DNA from: Acidobacterium sp. S8
GTDB taxonomy: Bacteria > Acidobacteriota > Terriglobia > Terriglobales > Acidobacteriaceae
Direction of reading: 5' to 3'
Length of the DNA stretch: 64,000 bases
Assembly: GCF_009765985.1 (NCBI RefSeq)
Contig: NZ_LMUM01000026.1
Location: forward strand, 19,477-83,476
A program made the position numbers and the translations under genes. Each line of letters opens with the position of its first letter. Position 1 is the first letter of the stretch. This document shows positions 1 to 9,736 of this stretch, in pieces. A model generated the notes under the pieces. It was not told the DNA's origin, made no database searches, and saw nothing but the letters and a program-made list of their open reading frames with translations.

Positions 1-2601
1 TCCCGATGTGGAATCGTTCGGCGTGAGCCACTGGTTCGCGTTGCCGTAGTCCATAATGTGCTGCCCCTGCTCGCCCAGATATCCGATTTGGAGCGAGGTT
101 GCTCCGCTGAGAGCGTACTCGGTAGTCAGGCTCCACTCCTGGATATAGGCAGGCTGGATGTTTTGTGGCCACAAGGCGTACTGAGAGCCAGAGTAATTCA
201 CATCCGACGGATTGGAACTGAAGCCTTGTTGTGCGGTGCGGGGCTGGCCACCAGAAGCCGGTGTCGTGCCGGAGGCCACGGTCGGCTTTATTTCCGGGGT
301 TGCGGTGGATTGAATGAAGGGAACGATAGATGTCAGGCGCTGGTTGCCAGCGTTGCCTTCAAAAAAGCTGGTTGCTCCATAGCCTCCGCGAACGACAAAG
401 TTGTTTGTTGCCTGCCACGCGAAGCCAAGACGGGGCATGAACTGTGTGTGATTCGCGTTGTAGCAGGCGCGATTCTGGCAAACCTGCGCTCCGGTAGGGG
501 CTTCGTCAGGGACTTTGCCAGCATAGATCACGGCATTGGTATCCAGCAGCACGTTGCCCGTCTTGTCGTTGACTTCATACCAGGGCTGATCGTATTCATA
601 GCGCAGGCCGAGGTTAAGGGTGAGATTTGGAAGTACTTTCCAGTCATCCTGAAAGAAGCCCGCGGTCCGCCATTGACGCTGTCCGACAAATACGCCCCGC
701 GACGTAACCTGCACGGTGCTGACGCGGTTGAGGACAAAGTCGGCTGCGCCATATCCGGGGCTGGTTATACCGTTGACGCCCGGATTTCCAGTGAAGTCGC
801 CGCTGTAGGACAAGGAACCGAGAAAACCGCTGTTATTGCTGGTGATGTAATTATTCTGATAGCGGATCGCCTGGATGCCCATGCTGAACAGATGCAGCCC
901 GTGCTGCCAGGTGAGATTGTCGATATAGCTGTATGTATTGTCGATGATGGAGCCGTCCTGCGCGGTGGTTCCTCCGGCGCTGGGGCCGCTGGCGATGCTT
1001 TGGTAGGAGTAGCCGGGGAAGGTCTGCGCCCCGTTGAAGGGGATTCCAACTTTGGCGTTACCTGTCAATCCGAACTGGCCGCTAGGATCGGTTGGTTCCG
1101 ATTGGACCCAGAAGGTACGGGTAAAGCCGATGCGCGCGGCGTTGACAATTGCCGGGGAGAAGACATGCACCCAGGTTCCGCCGCCAATATTCGTCGGAAA
1201 CCGGTTCTGTGAAGGGAACTGGATATCGAGAACAGCGATATTGCCGTCATAGGCATGGGACTGGCCGTAAAAGCCAGTGATCTTGTCTGCTGCACGCAGA
1301 TCCCATTCGAGTTTGACATCGAACTGATTATTGACGGTAAAGCTCCGGCTCGGACCCTGATAGTTGTTCGCGGCGACACCGTCGCTCGGCGTGGCGTTTG
1401 GCAATGGGTAGAGTGAGGGGTTCGCGAAGAGGAATTGCGCGACCGGGTTCGAGACCGTGATTTGATTATTGGCGTAAGGCACGAAATTGTTCTGGGTGTC
1501 GTAGAGCTGAATCGGCGTATTCTGCACGCCGCCGGGGCCTACGGGAGGATGCAGGACCGCAGAAAAGTCTCCATTGCGCATGGCCTGCGTGAATACGCTG
1601 TACTGGCCCGTGCCTCCGGTATGTGCTCTTGCGCCGATGTAGTCGGCAAAGAAGAAGAGCTTGTCGTGGAGAATGGGGCCGCCAAGAGCGCCTCCAAACT
1701 GCGATTGCGTGTAGGGGTTCTTCTCAATGATGGGAACTGCGTGATCGTTTCCCCAGGTATTGGCGTTCATATTGTCGTTCTGCAGGAAGTAGAAGGCGTC
1801 CCCGTGGAACTGATTGGTTCCGCTCTTCATTACGGCGATCACGTCGCCGCCATTCACGTTGCCATATTCGGCGGGCGCGTTGGCGGAGATGACTTTCAGC
1901 TCACCAATCGCAAACGGAGAAGGATTGATGGCGATGAGATTGTTCTCGGTCTCGTTATTGTCGATTCCGTCGAGAGTGTAGTTATTAGCCTGCGCGCGCT
2001 GTCCGTTGATGTTCGGGATGCCGCTGTAATAGGTGTTGCGCTCGATGGCGTTGTTCCCGGACATGCCTGCCGGGCCATTGGTGCTGGTTGCGCCGGGTAG
2101 ATACAAGGTGACGCTTGAGAAATTCAGGCCGTTCAGAGGGATATTGGAAATCTCATTGCTGGTGAAGGTTACGCCGAGGCTGGGGTCATTGGTGTTGAGA
2201 ATGGGCGCGGCGGCTGAGACTTGCACAGTTTCTGCGGCGCTGCCGGCCTTCAGCTGCACATTGAATTTCGCGGTCTGATCGATCTCCAGAGCAAAGGGCG
2301 GGATCGTCTGTATGCCGAAGCCGCTGGCCTGCACGGTGACCTGGTAGTGGCCGATTGGCAGAAACTGGATCGTATATTGACCGGATGCGTTGGTGGTTAC
2401 AGGAGTGTCTACGTTCGTGGCCACGTTGTGTGCCGTGACTGTAGCTCCAACAATGATGGCGCCGCTTGCGTCGGTTACGGTTCCTGTGATGTTGCCGGTG
2501 ATGGTTTGGGCGAATGTGGTTAGAGTGGCCAGACATGCTATGACGATCAGCAGGGGATAACACAGCCATTGGCTGCGGTGGGAGAGTTTCGATTCGCACA
2601 T
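1..2601 (-). CDS. TonB-dependent receptor, Oar-like (C-terminus beyond window)
   Basis: Outer-membrane receptor of the acidobacterial Oar-like family, probably importing oligomeric nutrients. The minus-strand frame is open from ATG 2601 to the window edge (867 codons seen). A GAAAGGA ribosome site lies about 10 bases before the ATG. Residues about 10-31 form a signal peptide ending in TFAQ. Residues 35-115 are a carboxypeptidase-regulatory-like beta-sandwich (ITGTVTDASGA). A plug-like region follows with LDGIDNNET, then beta-barrel strands such as FFQDDWKVLPNLTLNLGLRY. The barrel end lies outside the window. The substrate cannot be told from sequence. Confidence 0.9.
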   Translation of the reverse strand, partial: MCESKLSHRSQWLCYPLLIVIACLATLTTFAQTITGNITGTVTDASGAIIVGATVTAHNVATNVDTPVTTNASGQYTIQFLPIGHYQVTVQASGFGIQTIPPFALEIDQTAKFNVQLKAGSAAETVQVSAAAPILNTNDPSLGVTFTSNEISNIPLNGLNFSSVTLYLPGATSTNGPAGMSGNNAIERNTYYSGIPNINGQRAQANNYTLDGIDNNETENNLIAINPSPFAIGELKVISANAPAEYGNVNGGDVIAVMKSGTNQFHGDAFYFLQNDNMNANTWGNDHAVPIIEKNPYTQSQFGGALGGPILHDKLFFFADYIGARAHTGGTGQYSVFTQAMRNGDFSAVLHPPVGPGGVQNTPIQLYDTQNNFVPYANNQITVSNPVAQFLFANPSLYPLPNATPSDGVAANNYQGPSRSFTVNNQFDVKLEWDLRAADKITGFYGQSHAYDGNIAVLDIQFPSQNRFPTNIGGGTWVHVFSPAIVNAARIGFTRTFWVQSEPTDPSGQFGLTGNAKVGIPFNGAQTFPGYSYQSIASGPSAGGTTAQDGSIIDNTYSYIDNLTWQHGLHLFSMGIQAIRYQNNYITSNNSGFLGSLSYSGDFTGNPGVNGITSPGYGAADFVLNRVSTVQVTSRGVFVGQRQWRTAGFFQDDWKVLPNLTLNLGLRYEYDQPWYEVNDKTGNVLLDTNAVIYAGKVPDEAPTGAQVCQNRACYNANHTQFMPRLGFAWQATNNFVVRGGYGATSFFEGNAGNQRLTSIVPFIQSTATPEIKPTVASGTTPASGGQPRTAQQGFSSNPSDVNYSGSQYALWPQNIQPAYIQEWSLTTEYALSGATSLQIGYLGEQGQHIMDYGNANQWLTPNDSTSG

Positions 2602-2815
2602 TTTGAAATGTGTCCTTTCGTTATGGTCCTGCGGTGAAACTAAAGCCTCGCACGATAAATCCTGGTTGAGCGTAGCGACATAGATATCCAGCGTCAAATT
2701 GAATGGTATCGATACCCACGCTGTAAAAATGGAATTTCTGGAGCTAAATGGAAGCGTGCTTATGAGTTGCGGGATGGGGTTGCGGTTATATAGTTCGTTA
2801 CTGTTTTGGGCCGGC

Positions 2816-2915
2816 CGAGGCTGAAGCCTCGTTCTTATCGGGACCTTTTCCGCCGGGCTGAAGCCCGGTGCTTCTACCGTGGCCTTGCTGGCGCAAGGCT
2901 TCGCAGCTTTGCTGC
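2816..2915. repeat. Cluster of four short hairpins in intergenic DNA
   Basis: Four perfect inverted repeats follow each other: CGAGGCT-GA-AGCCTCG (2816-2831), CCGGGCT-GA-AGCCCGG (2853-2868), GCCTTGC/GCAAGGC (2882-2899) and GCAGC-TTT-GCTGC (2903-2915). The first two share a GCTGAAGC core, so they look like members of one dispersed family. They lie in the 508-base gap between the starts and ends of two minus-strand genes. No coding capacity is evident. Confidence 0.6.
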
Positions 2916-2962
2916 GGATGATATGGTTCCGGTCGCATTTTTGTTTGACGGGGAGCGCACAG

Positions 2963-3082
2963 GAGATCCTTCGCTTCGCTCAGGATGACGGCGCTTTCGG
3001 AGAGGGTGTATCTTCGCCTGGGATGGCGGTGGTTGAGTTCATGGTAGCCCACCCTTTCGCAAAGTGCGCGAAAGGATGGGGC
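2963..3082. repeat. Dispersed intergenic repeat plus hairpin downstream of the S15 hydrolase
   Basis: Positions 2963-2989 carry a 'gatccttcgcttcgctcaggatgac' type motif that recurs in altered form near 19212 and 24991. Positions 3047-3082 form a hairpin (CCTTTCGC 3053-3060 with GCGAAAGG 3068-3075, outer CCCA/TGGG pairs) of the type also seen, diverged, at 19147-19182. The hairpin is 28 bases past the stop of the minus-strand hydrolase and may slow transcription there, although no T-run follows. Confidence 0.5.
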
Positions 3083-3109
3083 CCCCAAAATTCCGGTTGT
3101 GCTGCGGCC

Positions 3110-5272
3110 TCAGTTGCCGGATGCGACGGGGAAGACGATGTGGGAGGGATGATCGGCTGATCCGTAGATGTGCTGCGTAGCGGCTTTGTAGTCGGATGGC
3201 GAGGCGGTCATGATGTTGGGCACGAAGGTTTGCGGGTTGCGGTCGTAGAGCGGGAACCAGGTGCTTTGGACCTGCACCATGATGCGGTGTCCTTTTAAGA
3301 AGGCGTGGTCGGCTCCGTGCAGGCTGAATTTGTATTCCTCGGGCTTGTCGGCGGGGATGGCTTCAGGGTGCTCGAAGCTCTTGCGGTAGCGGCCGCGGAA
3401 GATCTCGTCGACGATCATGAGCTGCGCGCCGGACATTTTGCCGAGGGAGGAGTCGTCGGGATAGACGTCGATGAGCTTGACGATCCAGTCGGAGTCGGTG
3501 CCGGAGGTGGAGGCAAAGATGTCGGCGACGATGTCTCCGGTGATGGTGACGGGCTGATCGAGAGCCTGGGTTTGCCAGGTGGCGATATCTTTGCGGGTGC
3601 CGAGGAATTTCTGATCCTGCACGAGCCAGGTGTACCAGCCGGAACCGCCCGGCGCGTAGGTGGCTTCAATCGGCCGATTGCGATAGGGGACTGGATTGGC
3701 CGGGTCGGAGGTGTAGGCGGTAAAGCTGGTGTCACCGGCTGTGGGTTTGTCAAAGCTGAGGGAGCCGTCGGCGTCGAGGTAGAGATTGCGCTCGGTGATG
3801 TTTTCCTTTGGCGGCCACGCGTCATAGCGCATCCAGCGATTGGTGCCGGTCTGGAAGCTGGCTGCGTCTTTGAGGTCGAAGGTGCCTTCGTCCTTTAAGT
3901 AGTGGGCGAAGAAGGGCGCTTCGATCTGGGCGCGGAACTGGTCTCCGGTGGCTGCGCCGAAGTTTACGTTGCCGAGTGAGCGCGTGGTGCGCGACCACTG
4001 GCCGTGGTTCCAGGGGCCGAGGACGATGAAGACTTCGTTGTTTTTATCGTGTGGCTTGAGGGAGGCGTATTCGGCCTGCGGTCCCCACATGTCTTCCTGA
4101 TCCCACCAGCCGCCGACTTCGAGCGTGGGCACATTGACTTTGGTGAGATGGTCTTCGACGGCGCGAATCTGCCAGTAGTGGTCGCAGCTGGGGTGATCGA
4201 TGAAGCCTTTCCATGTAGGCAGGACGCCGACGTTAGCCTTCTTGATGTCTCCGGCGAGCGAGCCGGCGTCGAGGAAGAAGTTGTAGGCGTCCTCGTCGAT
4301 TTTGCTGAAGGCGTTTTCTTTGCTGGTTTCAAGGCCGATGGCGTAGTCGTATCCGTAGCTCTGTCGCCAGGCGCCGTTGTGGAAGAAGTCGTCGCCGAGC
4401 CAGAGGTTAGTCATGGGCGCTTGCGGCGAAATGGCTTTGACGGCGGGGTTGGGATCGATGCCGGATTCGATGGCGAGGAAGCCGGGATAGGAGATGCCGA
4501 CGACGCCGACGCGCCCATTGTTATTGGGCAGGTTTTTGATGAGCCAGCCGACGGTGTCATAGGCGTCGGTGGTTTCGTCGATGTTGTTCGGGTCGGAGGA
4601 TTTGGGGTCATGGTGGTCGACGATGGGGCGGTTCATGAAGAACTGGCCCTCGGAGCCGTAACGGCCGCGGATGTCTTCCATGACGAAGATGTAGCCGCTT
4701 CGGGCAAGGTCAGTGTATTGCGCGTTGATTGAGTTGGAGTTGTATCCGTCGACGCCGTAAGGTGTGCGCTGCATGATGATGGGAAGCGGTTGGTTCGTGT
4801 CAGTCGGGCGAAGGATGATGGCGTGGAGCTTCACGCCGTCGCGTACGGGGATCATCACTTCTTTGCGGTCATAAGAGCGGAAGTGGTTGTGCTCGGGCTG
4901 GTCGCTGACGCGGGTGGCTTCATTTTCTTCCTTGCCGGCGACGCGCTTGACGCCGGTAACTTTGCCGGTGGAGTCGGTGACGAAGGTGAACTGCATGCCG
5001 TGTCCGTTATCGAAGGTATTTTGCGATGAGGCATGCAGCGGTGTATGCGGGATGCGGGCACCTTCCAGGGCGAGCGAGTTACCGTCATGGAAAAAGGAGA
5101 GCTTAATCTCGGGCTCGTCATTCATGCGGTATTGACCGGCGTACTTGTCGAGGGTGGCGGCGTCGAGCCTGATTTCTGCGGCGGGTGCGGCCTGTGCGGT
5201 GAGCGAAAGTTGTATCAGCGGCAAGAGTAGCGCAAAGGCGGCTGCGCAGTGACGAAGAGCGCGATAGTTCAT
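3110..5272 (-). CDS. Exported CocE/NonD-type hydrolase (S15 X-Pro dipeptidyl-peptidase family)
   Basis: Serine hydrolase of the S15/CocE alpha/beta-hydrolase family, acting on acyl esters or N-terminal Xaa-Pro peptides; the substrate is unknown. The 720 residues start with a signal peptide (1-28, ending in TAQA). Residues 32-112 resemble the small beta-domain (DUF3471-like) often fused to such enzymes. The catalytic domain follows, with nucleophile Ser261 in GISYPG and a typical MEDIRGRYGSEG stretch before it. The C-terminal half fits the PepX_C jelly-roll domain. It stands alone on the minus strand between two TonB receptors, so it may process imported peptides (inference). Confidence 0.88.
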   Translation of the reverse strand: MNYRALRHCAAAFALLLPLIQLSLTAQAAPAAEIRLDAATLDKYAGQYRMNDEPEIKLSFFHDGNSLALEGARIPHTPLHASSQNTFDNGHGMQFTFVTDSTGKVTGVKRVAGKEENEATRVSDQPEHNHFRSYDRKEVMIPVRDGVKLHAIILRPTDTNQPLPIIMQRTPYGVDGYNSNSINAQYTDLARSGYIFVMEDIRGRYGSEGQFFMNRPIVDHHDPKSSDPNNIDETTDAYDTVGWLIKNLPNNNGRVGVVGISYPGFLAIESGIDPNPAVKAISPQAPMTNLWLGDDFFHNGAWRQSYGYDYAIGLETSKENAFSKIDEDAYNFFLDAGSLAGDIKKANVGVLPTWKGFIDHPSCDHYWQIRAVEDHLTKVNVPTLEVGGWWDQEDMWGPQAEYASLKPHDKNNEVFIVLGPWNHGQWSRTTRSLGNVNFGAATGDQFRAQIEAPFFAHYLKDEGTFDLKDAASFQTGTNRWMRYDAWPPKENITERNLYLDADGSLSFDKPTAGDTSFTAYTSDPANPVPYRNRPIEATYAPGGSGWYTWLVQDQKFLGTRKDIATWQTQALDQPVTITGDIVADIFASTSGTDSDWIVKLIDVYPDDSSLGKMSGAQLMIVDEIFRGRYRKSFEHPEAIPADKPEEYKFSLHGADHAFLKGHRIMVQVQSTWFPLYDRNPQTFVPNIMTASPSDYKAATQHIYGSADHPSHIVFPVASGN

Positions 5273-5710
5273 GGGTTTTCCTTGTGAGTGAGGCGGGAAA
5301 TTCTTCCTGCCCGAAGAATGACCTTAGCAGAATCAGTTGGTACGGCGCTGAAAATTTGGGATCGCGTGAATGCAACCGTGACCGTACAAATAGACAATCC
5401 GCCCGATTATTTCTGGCACCTTATGCGGGTCGTTATGAGCACTAGTTATCGCGCGGATAAGTATTTGTAATGGTGAGTACTGATAAGTACATTTTGATGT
5501 TTAATCTGAATGAACATCTCCCATTTGTAACCTTCACCGCCATAATTTCGGCAGCTCAACAGCTGACGAAATCTGTTGTATTCAGATTTGGTCTGGAGGA
5601 CAATTGGGAATCCCATCGCGTCCACGGCGCGAGTACCGCAAGATTGATAGAAAAACAAACGAACTGATCGCCCGAGCCGAGCGATCCTGCTGCATTTTTT
5701 GGAGGAATTT
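5273..5710. other. Intergenic region between divergent S15 hydrolase and TonB receptor
   Basis: About 440 bases of visibly more AT-rich DNA separating two divergent start codons, so it must hold both promoters. A direct repeat GATAAGTA occurs twice around 5456-5490, the second copy inside a small palindrome GTACT-GATA-AGTAC. I see no convincing gene; the short open frames match nothing I recognise. The receptor's ribosome site GGAGGA is at 5701-5706. Confidence 0.4.
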
Positions 5711-8700
5711 GTGACCAAGCGACATGCCTACTGCGTGCTCCTTCTCCTATTGTCCCTAACTTCACCCCTACTGGCCCAGACGGCAACAACATCACTACGC
5801 GGCTCGGTAAAAGATCCGAGTGGCGCGGTTGTGCCGGAAGCAACCGTTACTTTAACTGATAGTGCAACCGGTAAGACGCTGCAGACGACATCCAATAGTG
5901 GCGGCGATTATCAGTTCAGCCAGATTCCGCCGGCAAAGTATACGATTAAAGTTTCGGCGACAGGTTTCGCCGATCAATCGAAGGTAGCTGAATTGCTGGT
6001 GAACCAGCCGGCCACAATTCCTTTTACATTGTCGGTGCAAGCCAGCGCGGAAGTTGTGAATGTCAGCGCCGAAGCGCAGACACTGAATACAAGCGATGCC
6101 ACCATCGGTAACTCTGTAAGCAATGCGACGATACAAGCGCTCCCAAGTGAGGGGCGAAATGTTCCTGATCTTCTTGCACTGCAGCCCGGTGTATTGTTCC
6201 TGGGCCACGAAAACAATCAGACGATGGACAGCCGCAGCGGTTCAGTGAATGGCGGAAGATCCGATCAAGGCAACGTCACAATCGATGGGTTAGATGATAA
6301 CGATCAAGTGAACGGCTATGCGTTTACTGGGGTTTTACGTGAGACGCAGGATTCCGTCGAGGAATTTCGAGTTACCACCAGTAATTCGAATGCCGATGCA
6401 GGACGCTCCTCGGGAGCGCAGGTCAGTCTCGTAACTAAGGCAGGCACAAATCAGTTTCACGGCAGTGCTTATGAGTATCACCGGCCAACCTTTACCGTTG
6501 CCAATGACTGGTTCAACAAACAGGCAGAGTTGGCTAGCGGCGAACCAAATATTCCGGGTAAGCTGATCCGCAACACGTTCGGCGCTGCAGTGGGCGGCCC
6601 GATTATTAAAGACAAGTTGTTTTTCTTTGGGAATTATGAAGGGCAGCGTACCGCAGAGAATGAACAGGTAACGCAAACTGTCCCGACCGCGAGTCTTCGC
6701 ACGGGAAACATCACCTATGTTACCGGCACAAACCCGACGACGACACAGACGATCACCGCGGCGCAGATTGCGCAGATTGACGACTGTTCCGGACCAAGCG
6801 TATGTCCCTGGGGTCCGGGGCCTGACCCCAATGTAGAGCAGTATTTTCAACAATTTCCGGTCAATAACGGGCTTTCGACTGGTGATGGATACAACTATGG
6901 GTCCTATACGTTCTCATCACCTGCGCCCGCCACTCTGAACACGTCACTCGCAAAGTTTGACTGGACGCCGAACGATCGGCAGCGCATTTTTGTACGCGGA
7001 AATCTGCAGAAAGACACGACGGCGGGAACAGAAAATTTTCCCGGTCAGCCGCCGCAGTCTTTTCTTGTCGACAACACGAAGGGCTTTGCGGTTGGCGATA
7101 CCTGGACGATCAGTCCGAATCTTGTGAATGACATACGCTACGGTTATACGCGTCAGGGATTCGGCCAGAGCGGACTAGGGCAAGGAGACTATGTAGATTT
7201 TCGTTTCCAGGCCTCATTGACGGCGGAAACGCGTTCCACCATCGTGGATGTCCCGGTCAACAACATTGTGGATAATTTGAGCTGGACCAAAGGCAACCAT
7301 ACAATTGAAGGCGGCGCGAACTGGCGCCTGATACACAACAACCGGGGTACAGACTCAAACTCTTATAACAGTGCCAGCACAAATCCGTACTGGTTGGCAA
7401 ACTTTCCGCCGACCCCTGACGCGATTGGACTTCCCGGCGTAGACTCCAGCTTTGCCAACTCATACGAGATTGCATATGACAACCTGATTGGTACCGTGCC
7501 GTCGGTGACGCAGCAATCCAACTACCAGGTAACGAACGGAGGGGCGGGCGGCAATCTGCTTCCAGACGGAACGTTCATCAATCGCCATTTTAAAGCCAAT
7601 GAATTTGAATATTACCTTCAGGATTCATGGCGCATTCGTCCAAACTTTACGTTGACGTTCGGCCTGAGACACACCATTCTTCAGACACCGTATGAGACGA
7701 GCGGCCAGGAGATAGCCCCAACAATCGATACTCACGACTGGTTCATGCAACGCGGCGCCGCGGCGGCGGCGGGACAAGTCTACGAGCCCGATCTAAGTTT
7801 CGCTCCGAACGGTCCCGTCTATCACCGGCCCAGCTATTGGCCGAAATCAAAAGACAACATCGCACCGCGGCTTGCGTTTGCCTGGGCACCTGACAGCAAA
7901 ACGTCGGTCCGTGGCGGCTTTGGAATGTTCTATGACCATTATGGTCAGGGTATCGTTAACTCGTTTGATCAATTAGGGTCGTTTGGACTTACAACGAGCC
8001 TGCAGAATCCGGCGAACGTGCAGACAACCAGCACTTCTCCGCGATTTACGGGCCGTCAGACACTCCCGTCACTCGGTCTTCCGCCAGCTCCATCCCCTAT
8101 CGCTTATCCCTATACGGTTCCCGGCGGGTCCTTCCTCATTACATGGGGTGTGGACAGCAAGCTGAAGACGCCGTATTCGGAGTCAATCGATTTCTCCGTT
8201 CAGAGGGAATTGCCTGGCGGATTTACAGTTGACTTAGCCTATGTTGGCCGTTTAGGCCGCCATTTGTTGCAGCAGCTTGATCTTGCGGAGCCTGTAGATT
8301 TTGTCGATACCAAGAGCGGTGCCGATTATTTCACAGCAGGTTCACAGCTCTCCCGCATCGTGGATGCAAACCATGGAAACGGTCCGTACAGCGGCAATGG
8401 TACAGCCGTCTCTGTTCCGACCATTCCTTACTTTGAAAATGTCTTTCCGTACATGGCGGGCTACGACTACGCCGGCGAAAGCGCAACACAAGCAATCTAT
8501 AACAACGAGTGGGCTCCCTATCGCTATGGCGCAGGAGAAACCAGCGCATTAGCGGATATCGATTTCTTCAGTTGCACGCCGAATGATCCTATCTATCCAT
8601 GCCCACCGGGACAGGCACCAAAGTTCTGGCAGGACCAGTTTTCCTCGCTGTATGCCTGGTCTTCGATCGGCATGAGCTATTACAATTCCGGTCAAATTGT

Positions 8701-9487
8701 GCTGCGGCATCCTGTCAGCCACGGTCTACAGTTTGATTTCAGCTACACCTTTTCGCGGTCGATCGACATGGGATCGGATACCGAACGCGCCAGCGAACTG
8801 TTTGGAGGAGGTAACGGCCCAGCTGGGGGCACCTCTGCCTTCAGCACGATCCTGAACAGCTGGAAGCCGTCTTTGAATCGCGGTGTTTCCGATTTCGATA
8901 CAACTCATCTGATCACTGTCGATTGGGTTTATAGGCTCCCATTCGGTCAGGGGCAACGCTATGCGGGCGATGTGAACCGTCTGGTAGATGCATTTATCGG
9001 CGGTTGGCAATGGTCTGGTCTGAACCGTTGGACGAGTGGTTTGCCCTTCAGCATTTTTGGGCCTGGATGGCCGACGAACTGGCAGGAAGAAAGTGCCGGG
9101 GTTGTCACGGGCACGGTGAAGATTCGTAAACATCTTGACGCTAATGGAAATCCGCAGATATTCGACAATCCTGACACTATCAATGCCGGGGTTGCGAATG
9201 GTGGTTCTCCGGTCCGTCTCGCCTATCCGGGCGAGGCTGGCGAGCGCAACAACTTCCGCGGCGATGGTATCTTTGCTATCGATTCTGGATTGTCAAAATC
9301 GTGGAAGATTGTTGAAGGACAAAACCTGAAGTTTGCCTGGGAAGTGTTTAACGTCACGAATTCCGTGCGTTTTGATACGAACCCGGTGAACTTAAATGGC
9401 GGGCTTACGAGTGGAACGCTTGGCGTTTACAGTGCCACGCTTTCACAGCCGAGAAAGATGCAGTTCTCGCTGCGGTATAGCTTCTAA
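5711..9487 (+). CDS. TonB-dependent receptor, Oar-like
   Basis: Complete outer-membrane receptor of 1258 residues. I place the start at GTG 5711 because GGAGGA (5701-5706) lies four bases upstream; a TTG at 5699 overlaps that site and is unlikely. A signal peptide (about 1-24, ending LLAQ) is followed by the carboxypeptidase-regulatory-like domain (LRGSVKDPSGAVVPEATVTL), a plug with TIDGLDDNDQVNG, and a long beta-barrel ending in the usual aromatic C-terminus (QFSLRYSF). It is monocistronic, with a strong terminator 14 bases after the stop. The ligand is unknown; proximity to peptidases hints at peptides. Confidence 0.93.
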   Translation: MTKRHAYCVLLLLLSLTSPLLAQTATTSLRGSVKDPSGAVVPEATVTLTDSATGKTLQTTSNSGGDYQFSQIPPAKYTIKVSATGFADQSKVAELLVNQPATIPFTLSVQASAEVVNVSAEAQTLNTSDATIGNSVSNATIQALPSEGRNVPDLLALQPGVLFLGHENNQTMDSRSGSVNGGRSDQGNVTIDGLDDNDQVNGYAFTGVLRETQDSVEEFRVTTSNSNADAGRSSGAQVSLVTKAGTNQFHGSAYEYHRPTFTVANDWFNKQAELASGEPNIPGKLIRNTFGAAVGGPIIKDKLFFFGNYEGQRTAENEQVTQTVPTASLRTGNITYVTGTNPTTTQTITAAQIAQIDDCSGPSVCPWGPGPDPNVEQYFQQFPVNNGLSTGDGYNYGSYTFSSPAPATLNTSLAKFDWTPNDRQRIFVRGNLQKDTTAGTENFPGQPPQSFLVDNTKGFAVGDTWTISPNLVNDIRYGYTRQGFGQSGLGQGDYVDFRFQASLTAETRSTIVDVPVNNIVDNLSWTKGNHTIEGGANWRLIHNNRGTDSNSYNSASTNPYWLANFPPTPDAIGLPGVDSSFANSYEIAYDNLIGTVPSVTQQSNYQVTNGGAGGNLLPDGTFINRHFKANEFEYYLQDSWRIRPNFTLTFGLRHTILQTPYETSGQEIAPTIDTHDWFMQRGAAAAAGQVYEPDLSFAPNGPVYHRPSYWPKSKDNIAPRLAFAWAPDSKTSVRGGFGMFYDHYGQGIVNSFDQLGSFGLTTSLQNPANVQTTSTSPRFTGRQTLPSLGLPPAPSPIAYPYTVPGGSFLITWGVDSKLKTPYSESIDFSVQRELPGGFTVDLAYVGRLGRHLLQQLDLAEPVDFVDTKSGADYFTAGSQLSRIVDANHGNGPYSGNGTAVSVPTIPYFENVFPYMAGYDYAGESATQAIYNNEWAPYRYGAGETSALADIDFFSCTPNDPIYPCPPGQAPKFWQDQFSSLYAWSSIGMSYYNSGQIVLRHPVSHGLQFDFSYTFSRSIDMGSDTERASELFGGGNGPAGGTSAFSTILNSWKPSLNRGVSDFDTTHLITVDWVYRLPFGQGQRYAGDVNRLVDAFIGGWQWSGLNRWTSGLPFSIFGPGWPTNWQEESAGVVTGTVKIRKHLDANGNPQIFDNPDTINAGVANGGSPVRLAYPGEAGERNNFRGDGIFAIDSGLSKSWKIVEGQNLKFAWEVFNVTNSVRFDTNPVNLNGGLTSGTLGVYSATLSQPRKMQFSLRYSF

Positions 9488-9500
9488 CCTGGTTCTGATA

Positions 9501-9533
9501 AAAAAGGCCCCGCTCATCGAGCGGGGCCTTTTT
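9501..9533. terminator. Bidirectional Rho-independent terminator
   Basis: A perfect 15-base stem (9501-9515 with 9519-9533) around the loop ATC: five A, a GC-rich core and five T. It is symmetric, so it can end transcription of the receptor on the plus strand and of the convergent M20 peptidase on the minus strand. Confidence 0.92.
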
Positions 9534-9736
9534 ATGGACAAGATTAGTTGTTAGCAGAGGTTATCCCTGGATAATGACAAGAGAACGTTGCGAGGGATCC
9601 GGTGGAGTGTTTCAAATCCGCCGCTTACTTTGCGATTTGTTCCCTTTCTTACTCATGGCCAGAATGGCGGTCTTCCATTTGTGTAGCCGCATTTGTTTCG
9701 TGCAAATGACGAACCGCTTTTTAGCTTACAGCTTCT

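Noticed and set aside
58..1212. Long plus-strand open frame of 384 codons
   Set aside because: Antisense to the first TonB receptor, whose minus-strand frame encodes clear family sequence through the same bases.
3305..4732. Plus-strand open frames of 197 and 242 codons
   Set aside because: Antisense to the S15 hydrolase; Val/Gly/Asp-rich composition typical of mirrored GC-rich codons.
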